Origin: Nitrospira sp.
GTDB lineage: Bacteria; Nitrospirota; Nitrospiria; Nitrospirales; Nitrospiraceae
Assembly: GCA_025361385.1 (NCBI GenBank)
Contig: JANYAJ010000089.1
Coordinates: 1-5,785, forward strand
Direction: 5' to 3'
DNA: 5,785 nt
Part shown: positions 5,254 to 5,785 of the stretch, one piece after another
How the letters are laid out: each line of letters opens with the position of its first letter
Position numbering within the stretch: position 1 is the first letter of the stretch
Position numbers and translations under genes: made by a program
The notes under the pieces: model-generated
Told to the model about the DNA's origin: nothing
Seen by the model: only the letters and a program-made list of their open reading frames with translations
Databases searched by the model: none

Positions 5254-5785
5254 TTATGTCGCCTTCAATAGATACGGGCGTTTGGGATTCGGCTTCTTCA
5301 TCAGCTGATAATGCTGTGGCTTCCAGCGGCTCGATCCAGCCTGAATCACGTTGGTGATCCATTCAGGTCCTACCGCACAATAGAGAGCCGCGAGCGTGGG
5401 CCCCATGGCTTGTGAGAACCAAGCCAGCACCTCTTCCAGTTTGCGGTCTGTCGTCGCCACATGGAACCGGCATCGCGTGAACCCTTCCGTCAGCGCCTTC
5501 CACCAAGGCAGTTCCGACGACCGACACCGTTCCCACGCAGGAGCGTCCGCCGTTGTATCCCGAAACGAGATACAGGATTTCAGGAGCCCGACCGTGAACT
5601 CACGCCACTCGTGGAGCGACAGGTGCGCAAACAGATCCACACAGAGCTGTGCCCGGTCTTTCTTGAACTCCAACTCCCAGCGCACCCACGGCCCTTCGAC
5701 TACTTCTCCCTTTCCCTCTGCCTCCATCCGCTTATCATAGACCCGCAGATACGATTCACTCTGTCGGCTACCAAACGTGACCATC
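5254..5785 (-). CDS. Replication initiation protein, Rep_trans/RstA-like (C-terminal part)
   Basis: About 176 residues are visible, ending at TAA (5256-5254); the gene continues beyond the right edge, so the Met at 5784 is probably internal. The segment TFGSRQSESYLRVYDKR, followed by WVRWELEFKKDRAQ, is characteristic of the Rep_trans family (PF02486). That family includes RstA-type initiators of filamentous phages, NicK relaxases of integrative elements and rolling-circle plasmid Rep proteins. Such proteins nick one DNA strand to start rolling-circle replication or transfer. The C-terminal part ends with a basic helix region (SSRWKPQHYQLMKK...KRPYLLK). Its presence indicates an integrated phage, plasmid or conjugative-type element extending to the right. 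Whether the copper genes belong to that element cannot be told from this window. No internal stop or frameshift is visible in the part shown. Confidence 0.75.
   Translation of the reverse strand, partial: MVTFGSRQSESYLRVYDKRMEAEGKGEVVEGPWVRWELEFKKDRAQLCVDLFAHLSLHEWREFTVGLLKSCISFRDTTADAPAWERCRSSELPWWKALTEGFTRCRFHVATTDRKLEEVLAWFSQAMGPTLAALYCAVGPEWITNVIQAGSSRWKPQHYQLMKKPNPKRPYLLKAT

Noticed and set aside
5044..5271. Plus-strand 75-codon frame starting MDTARLGLAARN
   Set aside because: There is no ribosome site at suitable spacing (AAGGAG is 20 bases upstream), it reads through the G7/C7 hairpin and overlaps the rep end; no family recognised.

Overview
The window looks like chromosomal DNA of a Gram-negative bacterium, most probably a Nitrospira-like nitrite oxidiser or relative. 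This is an inference. It rests on a short gene fragment that resembles the N-terminus of the Nitrospira periplasmic chlorite dismutase as I remember it, and on a CopA/CopB-type periplasmic copper locus. No ribosomal RNA or other phylogenetic marker is present.

Layout, left to right. 97-195 (minus) is an oversized tRNA-Cys-like structure. 269-316 holds four 12-bp tandem repeats. 319-531 (minus) is a chlorite-dismutase-like fragment with a signal peptide, an in-frame amber codon and loss of homology after about 45 residues. 532-895 has no gene but several inverted repeats. A promoter with a palindrome across its -35 box (881-924) precedes a small two-helix membrane protein with His and Cys ligands (944-1198). 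After a 246-bp gap comes the copper operon: a Tat-exported multicopper oxidase, copA (1445-3322), and copB, an outer-membrane copper protein overlapping it by four bases (3319-4233). copB is interrupted by an amber codon where family members have Tyr. On the minus strand, 4493-4844 is a small secreted helical protein whose signal peptide and mature part lie in different frames. The right edge (5254-5785, minus) is the C-terminal part of a Rep_trans/RstA-like replication initiation protein, with a strong G7/C7 hairpin downstream of it.

How the genes work together: CopA oxidises and sequesters Cu(I) in the periplasm, CopB would bind copper at the outer membrane, and the upstream small membrane protein carries plausible metal ligands and may belong to the same response. 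The most notable feature is the contrast between an intact copA and three neighbouring genes (cld-like, copB, small secreted protein), each with one simple lesion: two ambers and one frameshift. Together with the tRNA-like sequence, the truncated cld and the phage/plasmid Rep, this suggests a mosaic region shaped by mobile elements and now decaying, unless the lesions are assembly errors. The two ambers replace different residues (probably Glu and Tyr), which argues against simple TAG recoding.
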